DNA of 64,000 nt, from the NCBI GenBank assembly GCA_963668655.2, contig CAXXPQ010000002.1:1488001-1552000 (forward strand), written 5' to 3'. Source of the stretch: G963668655 sp963668655 (GTDB lineage Bacteria > Myxococcota_A > SURF-8). The notes beneath the pieces are model-generated. The model ran no database searches, was not told the DNA's origin, and saw only the letters and a program-made list of their open reading frames with translations. Shown one piece after another: positions 1-8,413 of this stretch; position 1 is the stretch's first letter, and each line of letters starts with the position of its first letter. The position numbers and the translations under genes were made by a program.

Positions 1-112
1 TGCGGCGTTCCATGGAGCTCAGAAGATTTCGGGCATGGTTTTCCACGTAAACGAACCCCAGAAGAATCGCGATGAAGATCCCCCAGGTTTTCCAGCGCGC
101 GACGCGATTCAT
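1..112 (-). CDS. N-terminal fragment of a small membrane-anchored protein (runs off the window)
   Basis: Reading leftward from an ATG at 112 there is an open frame to the window edge (37 codons). GAGGGG lies just upstream of the ATG and serves as ribosome binding site. The fragment begins with a short basic stretch (MNRVARWK), then one hydrophobic segment (about residues 9-22), then charged residues (VENHARNLL). This is a type II single-span topology. FtsL/DivIC-like septum proteins have this shape, but 37 residues cannot settle a family. A promoter at 200-227 points into it, and the gene is divergent from lysC-lysA. Confidence 0.55.
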   Translation of the reverse strand, partial: MNRVARWKTWGIFIAILLGFVYVENHARNLLSSMERR

Positions 113-199
113 AACCCCTCGTAAATACAAAAATTCTTCCATATCAGGCGGGAAGATCGCGGGAGCTTTCCCGGTTTGCCCGCCGCTACCATCCCGTAA

Positions 200-227
200 A
201 TAGTAGCTTCTTTTCATGAACTGTCAA
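200..227 (-). promoter_or_regulatory. sigma-70-type promoter for the leftward membrane protein
   Basis: On the minus strand the sequence reads TTGACA, 16 bp, TACTAT. The -35 is a perfect match and the -10 matches 4 of 6. Transcription would start near 193, about 80 nt before the ATG at 112. Confidence 0.45.
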
Positions 228-330
228 GGTTCCGGGGTTTGTTTGCCTTCCGTCGCTTTTTCGTCGCCGCTTTCGAATGAATTCACGGTCGCACGCCATT
301 TACGTAAAATCCGTTTCATCAAGAAAGTCC

Positions 331-359
331 TTTACTTTCCCTTGTGTTTCCGGTATGTT
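331..359 (+). promoter_or_regulatory. possible weak promoter for lysC-lysA
   Basis: TTTACT, 17 bp, TATGTT (each 4 of 6 to consensus) lies about 60 bp before the lysC-lysA start. The 113-417 intergenic region shows no recognisable lysine riboswitch or other conserved leader. Confidence 0.3.
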
Positions 360-417
360 ATTCAGCCGTTGGTTATTGAAAGTCTTGTGAATCTTCATTC
401 AGAGTTGGAGGGAACGG

Positions 418-3021
418 ATGTCGGAAGGCCGGACGGGGAATTTTGTTGTCTTGAAATTCGGCGGCACCAGCGTATCGAGTCTGGAACGCTGGGAGACCAT
501 CGCCGCGGTGGTGGAGCGCCGCATCGCGGAAGGAGTAAAGCCGGTGATCGTCTGCTCGGCGCTTTCGGGCGTGAGCAATCTTTTGGAAAACCTGGTGGAT
601 GAGGCCGCCAAGGGCCGCCATGAAGAATTGCTTCTGGAATTGAAGGCTCGGCACCGCGCTCTGGCCGAGGAAATGGATCTCAGTTTCGAGGTGGTTTTAG
701 GCCCTGATTTCGAGGAGTTGGAGCGCCTGGCGCTGGGTGCGTCCCTGGTACGGGAAGTCAGCGCCCGGCTGCACGCCCGCATGCTGGCCTTCGGGGAGAT
801 CATGTGCACGCGACTGGGAGCCGCCTATCTGGAAAAAACCGGCCGCGGCATTGCCTGGATGGACGCCCGGGACTGCCTGCAAACCGCTTGCAAACATACC
901 ATCACCGATCGTCGCCGCTTTTTATCCGCCACCTGCGAAACCGAGGCGCTTCCCGGATTGCAGGAGAAATTCCGGTCCCTTGCGGAGTCGGCGATTCTGA
1001 CCCAGGGGTTCATCGCCCGGGACGCGGACGGGGAAACCGTGCTTCTGGGCCGCGGCGGATCGGACACCTCGGCGGCCTATTTCGCCGCCGCTCTGGAGGC
1101 CCGCCGCTGCGAGATCTGGACCGACGTTCCGGGGGTCTTCACCGCCAACCCCAACCAGGTTCCCGGCGCGCGCCTGATCCGCTCGCTGGACTACGAGGAA
1201 GCCCAGGAAATCACCAGCACCGGCGCCAAGGTGCTGCATCCCAACTGCATCAATTCATTGCATAAAAGCGGGATTCCCTTGCATGTTCGCTGTACCGAGC
1301 GCCCGGAACTGGAAAGCACCACCATCTCGTCGGCCGCGCGGGAAGGCGGCGCGTATCTCAAGGCCATCAGTTCCAAGCGCGGCGTGCTGCTGATCTCCAT
1401 GGAGGACGTGAACATGTGGCGGCAGGCCGGATTTCTGGCCGACGTCTTCGCGCCTTTCAAACGCCACGGCCTGTCCATCGATCTGGTTAGCACCTCGGAA
1501 ACCAACGTCACCGTCTCCCTGGACGCCGCCCCGGACGCCCTGGACGCCCGCACCATCGAGGCGCTGAAGGCCGACTTGGAGCCGCTCTGCGACGTGCGCC
1601 TGATCGGCCCCTGCGCCCTGGTGAGCCTGGTGGGGCGCAACATCCGCGCCATTCTGCACCGCATCGGCCCGGCCCTGGAGGTCTTCAAGGAAAAGAAGGT
1701 CTACCTGCTCAGCCAGGCGGCCAGCGACCTGAATTTCTCCGCCGTGGTGGACGAGGAGGAAGCCGAGCGCCTGGTGCGCAAACTGCACGACCTGCTCATC
1801 CGGGAAGACGCGGGCGGGCGCCTCTTCGGCCCCACCTGGCGGGAACTGCACGACCTGAAGGCCGAAAACGCGGTCAGCGGTCCCGACGCCTGGTGGCGCA
1901 TGCGCCGAAAAGAGCTTTTGGAACTGGCGAAGGCGGAATCCCCCCGCTACGTCTACGATACGGAAAGCCTGGAACGGGCCGCCGACGAACTGGCCGCCCT
2001 GGAATCCGTCGGCCGCATCTGCTACGCCGTCAAAGCCAACAACCACCCGGAAATCCTCAGAATCTTCGAATCTCGCGGCCTTTGTTTCGAATGCGTCAGC
2101 ATCGGCGAGATTCGGCTCCTGTTGAAGCTTTTCCCAAAACTCGACCGTGACCGCATCCTGTTCACCCCCAATTTCGCGCCGAAAAGCGAATACGAAGAAG
2201 GCTTCTGTACGGGCGTGAACGTCACCCTGGACAACCTGTATCCGTTGCAGGCCTGGCCGGAACTCTTCAAGGGCCGGGAGATCTTCGTGCGCCTGGACCC
2301 GGGGCAGGGACGCGGCCACCACAAGCACGTCCATACCGCCGGAGCGCAGTCGAAATTCGGCGTGTCGCCCTTGCAGATCGAGGAATTCGCCGCCCGCGCC
2401 GCCGAGGCGGGCGGCAAGGTGGTGGGATTGCACGCCCACACGGGCAGCGGCATCCTGACCTCCGAAAACTGGAGCGAGGAGGCCCTTTTCCTGGCGGAGA
2501 CGGCGGCGCGCTTTCCCGACGTGCGGGTGCTGGACCTGGGCGGCGGCCTGGGCGTGCCGGAAAAGCCCGGCCAGACGCCTCTGGATCTCGCGGCCGTAGA
2601 CGAAAGTCTGCAAAAGATCCGCCGCGCCTATCCGCAGTTCGAACTCTGGCTGGAACCCGGGCGTTTCCTGGTGGCCCACGCGGGCGTGCTTCTGACCACG
2701 GTCACCCAGACCAAGGAAAAGGGCGAACGGCGCTTCGTGGGCGTGGACGCCGGAATGAACAGCCTGGTGCGCCCCATGATGTACGGCTCGTATCACGAGA
2801 TCGTCAACCTCTCCCGGCTGGAAGAGGGGCCGCCGGTGGTGGCCGACGTGGTGGGCCCCATCTGCGAATCCGGCGACACCTTCGGTTTCTCGCGTCGCCT
2901 GGACGAGCCGCGGGAAGGCGACGTGATGCTCGTCGCCGTGGCCGGGGCCTACGGCCGGGCCATGAGTTCCGAGTACAACGTCCGTCCCCCGGCGGGCGAA
3001 GTGATGCTGGAAAAGCGGTAA
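418..3021 (+). CDS. lysC-lysA: bifunctional aspartate kinase / diaminopimelate decarboxylase
   Basis: One 867-residue chain catalyses the first and last steps of lysine synthesis from aspartate: phosphorylation of L-aspartate and PLP-dependent decarboxylation of meso-diaminopimelate. The kinase half opens with KFGGTSVSS (K13) and has GRGGSDTSA near residues 210-218, followed by ACT regulatory domains to about 470. The decarboxylase half is a fold-III alanine-racemase-type barrel: YAVKANN with PLP lysine K539, HAHTGSG from H672, a GGGLG phosphate loop near 708, and CESGD with catalytic C816. GGAGGG sits 5 nt before the ATG. The same fusion is known in Xanthomonadales at almost the same length. 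No internal start or stop splits it. Convergent terminator at 3148-3190. Confidence 0.95.
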   Translation: MSEGRTGNFVVLKFGGTSVSSLERWETIAAVVERRIAEGVKPVIVCSALSGVSNLLENLVDEAAKGRHEELLLELKARHRALAEEMDLSFEVVLGPDFEELERLALGASLVREVSARLHARMLAFGEIMCTRLGAAYLEKTGRGIAWMDARDCLQTACKHTITDRRRFLSATCETEALPGLQEKFRSLAESAILTQGFIARDADGETVLLGRGGSDTSAAYFAAALEARRCEIWTDVPGVFTANPNQVPGARLIRSLDYEEAQEITSTGAKVLHPNCINSLHKSGIPLHVRCTERPELESTTISSAAREGGAYLKAISSKRGVLLISMEDVNMWRQAGFLADVFAPFKRHGLSIDLVSTSETNVTVSLDAAPDALDARTIEALKADLEPLCDVRLIGPCALVSLVGRNIRAILHRIGPALEVFKEKKVYLLSQAASDLNFSAVVDEEEAERLVRKLHDLLIREDAGGRLFGPTWRELHDLKAENAVSGPDAWWRMRRKELLELAKAESPRYVYDTESLERAADELAALESVGRICYAVKANNHPEILRIFESRGLCFECVSIGEIRLLLKLFPKLDRDRILFTPNFAPKSEYEEGFCTGVNVTLDNLYPLQAWPELFKGREIFVRLDPGQGRGHHKHVHTAGAQSKFGVSPLQIEEFAARAAEAGGKVVGLHAHTGSGILTSENWSEEALFLAETAARFPDVRVLDLGGGLGVPEKPGQTPLDLAAVDESLQKIRRAYPQFELWLEPGRFLVAHAGVLLTTVTQTKEKGERRFVGVDAGMNSLVRPMMYGSYHEIVNLSRLEEGPPVVADVVGPICESGDTFGFSRRLDEPREGDVMLVAVAGAYGRAMSSEYNVRPPAGEVMLEKR

Positions 3022-3147
3022 GAAACCTGCGGGAAATCATCGCGTGGATGACGCGGGAATGAGCGAAGGAGACGGAAGGAAACCCCTTCCTCGATGGTGA
3101 TTCTTGTCCGAAAACGGTTTCCGATTTCTCCCCTGTTTTGAGGGGAG

Positions 3148-3190
3148 AACCCAAAAAAACGCCGCCCCCTAAGGAGCGGCGCTTTGGGTT
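3148..3190. terminator. bidirectional terminator between convergent genes
   Basis: Outer arms AACCCAAA (3148-3155) and TTTGGGTT (3183-3190) flank an inner GCCGC/GCGGC stem. A- and T-rich flanks suit termination of both lysC-lysA (rightward) and the beta-propeller gene (leftward). Confidence 0.65.
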
Positions 3191-3221
3191 GTAGGACGCT
3201 GCGGTCCGGAAGAACGCCGGT

Positions 3222-6200
3222 TTACAGGCCGAAGACCTTGATGCCTTCCCATCCCAGCGGCAGGTACAGCATATCGTCCACGCGCACCGCGCCGGAGTAC
3301 CAGTAATAGCCGGAAGAGACGGTTTCGGGCGCGCCCAGTTCCTTTTTCTCCCCGGCGGGCGAGATGTAGGTGAAATCGTACGTGGTGGCCTGGGGACTGT
3401 AATTCATGCCCGCCGCGAGCCATCCGCCGCCATCCACCTTCTGAACCTGGCTGGCGTTTTCGATCTCGATCTCCTTTTCCGTGTTTCCGGTGCGTCCGTT
3501 CAGGACTTCCACGAACACGCTGCCATCGTCTTCGTATACGCAGCTTCCGTCGATGGAGGAAACCGCCACGTCGCCGTCCATGTATTCGCCGTAGCTGCCG
3601 TAGCCTCTCTGCCAGATCAGGAAGATCTTGTCGCCTTCCAGGGAGGCTTGGGAGAAAACCATTCCGCTGTCCGCGTCCGGACGGGCGCGCCGCTTGGCGT
3701 TGATCTCGGTGGCGTTGTCCGGATCCGGCGCCACGTCGCCGTCCGCCGCCACGTCGCCGTCCGAGATGGGTTCCGCCGGTTCGCTGCCTTCGCCTTCGTC
3801 CTCGTCATCCACGTAGAGGCAATAGTCCACCGTGGTCAGCGGGATGGAGCGCAGCCGTCTGGCCCGGCCGTTTTTCACTTCCAGAATCTCGAAGCTGTAG
3901 CGGCAGGAATAGTAGCCGTCGTCCGCCGTATCGGAGGCGAACTGTCTGTCCATGGTGTACAGCCGGGTCTTGTCGGCGGAGACGCCCACCAGATGGCCCG
4001 GAATGTTGATTTTCTGCGCCTGGGTCACGGTTCCTTCCGTATCGAATTCCAGGGCGTAGCATTTCAGCAGCGGGCGGTCCAGATCGTCGCCGTTGAGTTG
4101 ATCGCAGGTGGAGGTCCAGACGCTGTCTCCCGTGACGATCAGGTCGGAGCGCCACAAGAGGGGCTGGATTTCGAAGGCCGTGGCGTCGCCCAGGTCGCCC
4201 AGGTCGGAGATGTCCAGGAACTTCAGGTCGAAGCCCGTGCGATAGTAATAGTCCCCGTACCAGTCCTCGTAGGTCCAGGCCATCACGCTGTTTTCGGTCA
4301 GGGCCACGTTGCTGGCGGCGTAATACCCGCCCTGGTCGTCGCTGGAGTCGTTCAGGCGGGCGCTGCCCAGGAAAACAGGGTTGTCGGCGTCGGACAGGTC
4401 GAAGCCGTGCAGGCGCAGGCCGCCCGTGTCCCGCCACTGCATGTCGTCGTTGCCGTCCACTTCCCAATAGCCGTAGGTCTGCGAGAACAGATAGGTTTTC
4501 GATCCGCTGGAAAGAACCTGCATGCCGCCTTCCAGCCGCGCGGCATTCCGTTCCAGCTCGCCGCTTTTCCAGACGGGGGTGTCCGCGGAAATGGCGGGGT
4601 CGAAGAGTTGCAGGCGGGCGGCGGCGGAATAGGAATTCTGGCCGGTGTTGCAGAGCAGGCCGGAACAGAGCTGCAGGCTGCTCACGAAGTTGGCCAGGGC
4701 CAGTTCGCTGACGATCGCCGGGTGATCCCGGTCGGCGTAGTCGATCATCTGGATGGCGGTTTCCGACAGGCTGGCCAGGTGGTCGCCCACCGGGAAGCCG
4801 CGCCGCACGGGCGAATCGCTGGCCACGGAGCCGCGTTTCGTCAACCCGGTGATTTCGCCGGTTTCCGCGTTGCGCTCGATGTCGATCAGGTAAAGCAGGT
4901 TCACGGTGGATTCGTAACTGCGGTCGTAGCCGCTGGAGGGAACCAGGATCAAGTCCAGATCGTCGTAGATCTTGAAGGCCTTCCAGTCGTTGGTGGCCTC
5001 GCTCCAGCTATAGCCCTCGCCCAGGGTGATGGACGCCAGTTCGGTGGGATCGGTGGGATCGGCCACGTCGAAAAGCGCCACCTTGGTGGACCAGTTCGAC
5101 TGGTCGTCGATGCCCACGCCCAGAAGCTTGGTGCCGCGAACCTCCAGGTGGGTGGACCAGCCGGGGATGACCAGCTGCCCCAGCACCGTGGGTTTGCCCG
5201 CGTCCGAGAAATCCACCACGAAGAGCGGATCGGTGTTGCGGTAGGTGACGATGTAGGCGCGGTCGCCCTCGAAGTTCGTGGCGTGCAGTTCCTCGTTCTC
5301 CATGACGGTGACGCGCCCCTGAAGCGTGATGTCGTCCGGGTTCGAAACGTCGAAGGTTTCCAGGATGGTGTTGCCGTTCCATGAGTTGGTGATGCTGATG
5401 GCGGCGAAGATATTGCCGTTTTTGTGCATTTTGAAGCGGTCCGCGATCATGGCGGCGGTCTTGAACGTGCCGCGTTTCACGATATCGCCTTCCGGATCGG
5501 AGATGTCGATGTAAGTGATGTCGGACTGCTGGCCATCGTCCCAATAGGAATCCGTGGTGCTCTGGGCCAGGAACATGGCCTCGGCGGTGACGTAGATGGC
5601 GAAGCCCACGCCGTCGAATTCGATGCTGTCGGCCTGGAAGATGTCGTTCGGGTCCGCGATGTTGATGGAGGCGATTTCCGTCTTCATGTTGTTTTCGTTC
5701 TCGCTGGCCCCGTAGCACCAGTCCCACCAGGGCTGGACGGTGCTGGCCACGTACACCACGTCGCCCACTCGGCGGCTGTCCAGGATGGTGCCCTGGACGC
5801 TGAAGTCCTTGATGAGCGCGGGAGCCTCGATGTCCGATACGTCCACCGCGGCCACCTTGCTGATGGCGCGGGAGCGCTCCTCTTCGTTGGTTTCGTAAAG
5901 GTTGGTCAGCAAAATGGTGGCCACGCCGTCTTCCACGAACATTTCCTTCGGGAATCCTTCCAGGTACAGCCGGCCCGTGATTTCCATGGCAGCCGGGTCG
6001 GTCGCGTCGATGACGATCAGTCCCTTGTGGGCGTTCAGCACGAAAACGGTGTCGCCTTCCACCTGGAAGATGTCCGCCTCGGCGATTTCCCGCTCGGCGT
6101 CGTTCTGTACGTCGCCGTCGGCGGTCATGTCTCCGTCTCCGGCCGCTTCGGGGGAATCGTAACCGTTGCGCCCGCCGCTGCCCGCTCCGGCGGAAAGGAA

Positions 6201-6308
6201 CCCGTCTTCGTCCGGGTCCGAGTCCTTTCCGTCCGAGCCGCAGCCCGCGCCGAGACCCGCCACGAGCAACAGGGTCAGGAACCAGAAATACCAGGTACGG
6301 GGTTTCAT
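3222..6308 (-). CDS. lipoprotein with secreted beta-propeller domain (PF09826-type) and DGD linkers
   Basis: 1028 residues. A lipoprotein signal peptide ends in the lipobox GAGC, with C23 as the lipidated residue. A low-complexity acidic linker rich in Asp-Gly-Asp follows (residues about 25-75). Then come many repeats of the form D-x-SDP-x, VDVSDIEAP and ISDPEGD with strands alternating between them. This is typical of the secreted beta-propeller family distantly related to WD40 (PF09826). A second DGD linker sits near residue 850. It is probably a surface or periplasmic binding scaffold; the ligand is unknown. AAAGGAGATG precedes the ATG at 6308. A near-perfect sigma-54 promoter (6405-6421) lies about 90 nt upstream, so expression should depend on RpoN and an activator. 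Confidence 0.85.
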   Translation of the reverse strand: MKPRTWYFWFLTLLLVAGLGAGCGSDGKDSDPDEDGFLSAGAGSGGRNGYDSPEAAGDGDMTADGDVQNDAEREIAEADIFQVEGDTVFVLNAHKGLIVIDATDPAAMEITGRLYLEGFPKEMFVEDGVATILLTNLYETNEEERSRAISKVAAVDVSDIEAPALIKDFSVQGTILDSRRVGDVVYVASTVQPWWDWCYGASENENNMKTEIASINIADPNDIFQADSIEFDGVGFAIYVTAEAMFLAQSTTDSYWDDGQQSDITYIDISDPEGDIVKRGTFKTAAMIADRFKMHKNGNIFAAISITNSWNGNTILETFDVSNPDDITLQGRVTVMENEELHATNFEGDRAYIVTYRNTDPLFVVDFSDAGKPTVLGQLVIPGWSTHLEVRGTKLLGVGIDDQSNWSTKVALFDVADPTDPTELASITLGEGYSWSEATNDWKAFKIYDDLDLILVPSSGYDRSYESTVNLLYLIDIERNAETGEITGLTKRGSVASDSPVRRGFPVGDHLASLSETAIQMIDYADRDHPAIVSELALANFVSSLQLCSGLLCNTGQNSYSAAARLQLFDPAISADTPVWKSGELERNAARLEGGMQVLSSGSKTYLFSQTYGYWEVDGNDDMQWRDTGGLRLHGFDLSDADNPVFLGSARLNDSSDDQGGYYAASNVALTENSVMAWTYEDWYGDYYYRTGFDLKFLDISDLGDLGDATAFEIQPLLWRSDLIVTGDSVWTSTCDQLNGDDLDRPLLKCYALEFDTEGTVTQAQKINIPGHLVGVSADKTRLYTMDRQFASDTADDGYYSCRYSFEILEVKNGRARRLRSIPLTTVDYCLYVDDEDEGEGSEPAEPISDGDVAADGDVAPDPDNATEINAKRRARPDADSGMVFSQASLEGDKIFLIWQRGYGSYGEYMDGDVAVSSIDGSCVYEDDGSVFVEVLNGRTGNTEKEIEIENASQVQKVDGGGWLAAGMNYSPQATTYDFTYISPAGEKKELGAPETVSSGYYWYSGAVRVDDMLYLPLGWEGIKVFGL

Positions 6309-6404
6309 GATTCATCTCCTTTTTGTTTCAAGATCTTGCCTGAGAACCGTTTCGATCGTCCATTCGTTTCCAAACATGCTGCGTTCGATTTCGGCTCTCA
6401 GTTT

Positions 6405-6421
6405 AGCAAGACGCGTGCCAA
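6405..6421 (-). promoter_or_regulatory. sigma-54 (-24/-12) promoter of the beta-propeller lipoprotein
   Basis: The minus strand reads TTGGCACGCGTCTTGCT. It matches the RpoN consensus TTGGCACG-N4-TTGCW at every specified position, with GG and GC exactly 10 bp apart. The predicted start is near 6394, leaving a leader of about 87 nt. Confidence 0.85.
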
Positions 6422-6486
6422 CGAAAATTGTCTCGTGATTTCGATGGCTTGCGAAAAATCCTTCGTTTCGCCCTGTCCGGAATCCC

Positions 6487-6520
6487 TGTCATCCGCCCGC
6501 CAAGGGTGACAATCCTGTCA
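6487..6520. promoter_or_regulatory. candidate upstream activator site of the sigma-54 promoter
   Basis: TGTCA at 6487-6491 is followed by an inverted repeat TGACA-ATCC-TGTCA at 6507-6520, about 80-115 bp upstream of the -12 element. That is the usual distance for an enhancer bound by a sigma-54 activator. A nearly identical element lies at 40592-40604 before another sigma-54 promoter. Confidence 0.5.
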
Positions 6521-6531
6521 TGCTTCCACGG

Positions 6532-6565
6532 AAAAACGGGGCGAACCGGCCTGCCGGAACGCCCC
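6532..6565 (-). terminator. intrinsic terminator of the 6588-7640 gene
   Basis: Read on the minus strand, GGGGCG and CGCCCC enclose a second paired region CCGG/CCGG and are followed by GTTTTT. The hairpin starts about 23 bases past the stop codon. Confidence 0.65.
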
Positions 6566-6587
6566 GAGGTTTTCAAGGAAACGGAGG

Positions 6588-7640
6588 TTACGGAATATCC
6601 ATGGTGCAGCCGCTGGACCAGGAGCCCGAGCAGTCGGTTACGGTGTCGGCGGTCCAGGTGACCGTGCGGGCGGCCCAGTCCACCACGCCCACGTCCCAGA
6701 CCATCTTCTGCGTGAAGTTCTCCAGGGTGGTTTCGAAGCTCCGGTTTTCCAGCAGCACCACGATCCGCGCGGTGGTGGGAACGCCGGTGGCCCAGTATTC
6801 CACGAGAATATGGTACGTGGTATCCTCCGGAGAGGCCAGGAAGATGTTCTCGATTCCGTTGTCTCCGGTGTGGTCCACGTCCTTTTGCGGATCGTCGGCC
6901 GGGTCGTCGGCCGTTCCCCAGTCCGGGTTCATGTTGGTCCAGGTGCAGTCGTCCGGGGCCTGGTTGATCTTTCCGGCTCCGCGGATGAAGTGCAGTTCCA
7001 GGTCGTTGGCCCCGGCGCCCCAGGACAGGGTGACACGAATGTCATCCTCGACGCAGTCGGTGGTGGTCAGGTCCATGACGATGCCGCTGGTTCCGCTGCC
7101 GTTCGTCCAGGCCAGTTTCAGGGTCTGGTTTCCGCAGAAAAGCGGCAGTTTCACCTCGTAATCGCCGTTTTCGTCCATGACGATGCTGCCGCCGTTTTCC
7201 CGCAGCCCGGCGGTGACGGTGTGGCTCAGGTACCAGACCCCGTCGCCCAGGTGGCCCGAGATGGGGCCGGTTTCGACGCTGGTGAATTCACTGGCCGTCA
7301 CCGCTCCCAGATTCCGCGTGAATTCGAAGTCGGTGGGCAGTTCCCATTGCGGGCAGCCGTCGCAGGCGTATTCCCCGGGCGCGTCCTTGCCCTCCAGGGG
7401 ATCGACGATGGGATCGTCCCCGTCTCCGTCCGGCGAATCGTCGCCGTCGGCGGGAGAATCGCCGTCGATGAACCCGTTGCCGTCGCCGTCGGCGGGTTCG
7501 TCTCCATCGGCGGAGGTATCGCCGTCCTCGGTCTGGTCGCCGTCGCTTTCATCCTCGTCTTCCGAAAGACTGCAACCGAGCGTCAGGGCCGTGCAAAGCA
7601 GAACGAGCATCATGGGCAGCCAGAAAACTTTCTTCGACAT
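6588..7640 (-). CDS. DGD-linker lipoprotein, function unknown
   Basis: 350 residues from the ATG at 7640. That start is chosen because GAGGG precedes it and the next residues form a lipoprotein signal (MSKKVFW, lipobox LTLGC, C23); the open frame continues upstream without a ribosome site. Residues about 30-80 carry seven Asp-Gly-Asp repeats. The folded part contains an all-beta domain with DLELHFIRG, NMNPDWGTADDP, D-VDHTGDNGIENI and YHILVEYW. It resembles the beta-sandwich domain of myxobacterial secreted proteins that carry DPxxDxDDTDGxGPEN motifs (family resemblance from memory, not tested). The C-terminus has a Cys pair. Probably outer-membrane anchored. Confidence 0.75.
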   Translation of the reverse strand: MSKKVFWLPMMLVLLCTALTLGCSLSEDEDESDGDQTEDGDTSADGDEPADGDGNGFIDGDSPADGDDSPDGDGDDPIVDPLEGKDAPGEYACDGCPQWELPTDFEFTRNLGAVTASEFTSVETGPISGHLGDGVWYLSHTVTAGLRENGGSIVMDENGDYEVKLPLFCGNQTLKLAWTNGSGTSGIVMDLTTTDCVEDDIRVTLSWGAGANDLELHFIRGAGKINQAPDDCTWTNMNPDWGTADDPADDPQKDVDHTGDNGIENIFLASPEDTTYHILVEYWATGVPTTARIVVLLENRSFETTLENFTQKMVWDVGVVDWAARTVTWTADTVTDCSGSWSSGCTMDIP

Positions 7641-7736
7641 GATTTCCCTCTTTCTTTCATTCCGTTCCCGTCCGGAAATCGCCGCCGCCCCCCTCCGGGC
7701 CGTGCGCCGTATTTCCGGTTTTTCCGTATGTCCGGG

Positions 7737-7765
7737 ATGATACACGGCTTTCGGGCCGGTTTCAA
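7737..7765 (-). promoter_or_regulatory. sigma-70-type promoter for the 6588-7640 lipoprotein
   Basis: TTGAAA, 17 bp, TATCAT on the minus strand (5 of 6 each). Predicted leader of about 90 nt. Confidence 0.55.
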
Positions 7766-7847
7766 GGGAAAAGCGGAAGGGCCGGGGCGTTTCCATTCCG
7801 TGAAATGGCCTGAACCATCCAACCATGGAAAACGGCGAGGGAAATCC

Positions 7848-8171
7848 TCAGGGCTGCTCCGCGTGGCAGAGCGTGCAGGCCGGACCGATTCCGCCCGTGC
7901 GGTCGGGACCGTGACAACTCTCGCAACCGTCGTTACCGCCGTGCATGACGCCGCTTCGGTCCACCGTATGATCGTCGTTGTCGTGGCAGTTGTAACAGCT
8001 CGGTCCGCGTCCGCCCGAAAGGTTCGCGCCGTGGCACTCGGTGCATTCGTTCAGCGGGTCCGTGCGGTCGCCGTAATGGTGGGACGAATCGTCGCCGCCG
8101 CCGCAACCCGCAAGGCCCGAAAAGAGAATCAGCGGCGGGAGAAAAAGCATGAGGCATCGAAGTGGCGGCAT
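7848..8171 (-). CDS. small tetraheme c-type cytochrome lipoprotein
   Basis: 107 residues. The signal peptide ends in LAGC (C23), followed by a short Gly/Asp/Ser/His linker. Four CxxCH haem-binding motifs occur in the remaining 75 residues: CTECH, CYNCH, CESCH and CTLCH. Extra histidines (SHHYGD, DDHTVD, VMHGGND) may supply distal ligands. Size and motif density fit a periplasm-facing or outer-membrane electron-transfer lipoprotein. AAAAGGAG lies 7 nt before the ATG. It is expressed alone from the strong promoter at 8215-8243, which has a perfect palindrome just downstream. Confidence 0.85.
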   Translation of the reverse strand: MPPLRCLMLFLPPLILFSGLAGCGGGDDSSHHYGDRTDPLNECTECHGANLSGGRGPSCYNCHDNDDHTVDRSGVMHGGNDGCESCHGPDRTGGIGPACTLCHAEQP

Positions 8172-8187
8172 GGCGGCTCCTTTTATT

Positions 8188-8203
8188 TATTCCCATGGGA
8201 ATA
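8188..8203. promoter_or_regulatory. perfect 16-bp palindrome, candidate operator
   Basis: TATTCCCATGGGAATA equals its own reverse complement. It lies 12-27 bp downstream of the -10 box of the cytochrome promoter, at the start of the transcript and before the ribosome binding site. A repressor bound here would block initiation. The cognate protein is not known. Confidence 0.5.
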
Positions 8204-8214
8204 CTAAGGATCGT

Positions 8215-8243
8215 ATTATAGAATGGATCGAGGCTCAGGGCAA
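8215..8243 (-). promoter_or_regulatory. strong sigma-70 promoter of the tetraheme lipoprotein
   Basis: TTGCCC, 17 bp, TATAAT on the minus strand. The -10 is perfect and spacing is ideal. Confidence 0.7.
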
Positions 8244-8351
8244 GCCCAAGTGAAATGATTCCATATTGAGGGCGCTGTGGAGAAAACGTGCGGAAGAACC
8301 ACCATGAAGCGCCCCGGCGGACTCCCGATTCCTTTCAGTATAGTATTGCGC

Positions 8352-8380
8352 TTGTCTTTCCCGCCCGGATTTGATACAGT
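8352..8380 (+). promoter_or_regulatory. possible promoter of the ftsE operon
   Basis: TTGTCT, 17 bp, TACAGT, about 35 bp before the ftsE start. Matches are 4 of 6 in each box. Confidence 0.3.
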
Positions 8381-8413
8381 CCCGACCGATCGAGGCAGGA
8401 AAAGAAGCGAGCC

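Noticed and set aside
3648..5384. Long plus-strand open frames opposite the beta-propeller gene and other DGD genes
   Set aside because: They are antisense shadows produced by high-GC codon structure; Val/Gly/His-rich and without ribosome sites.
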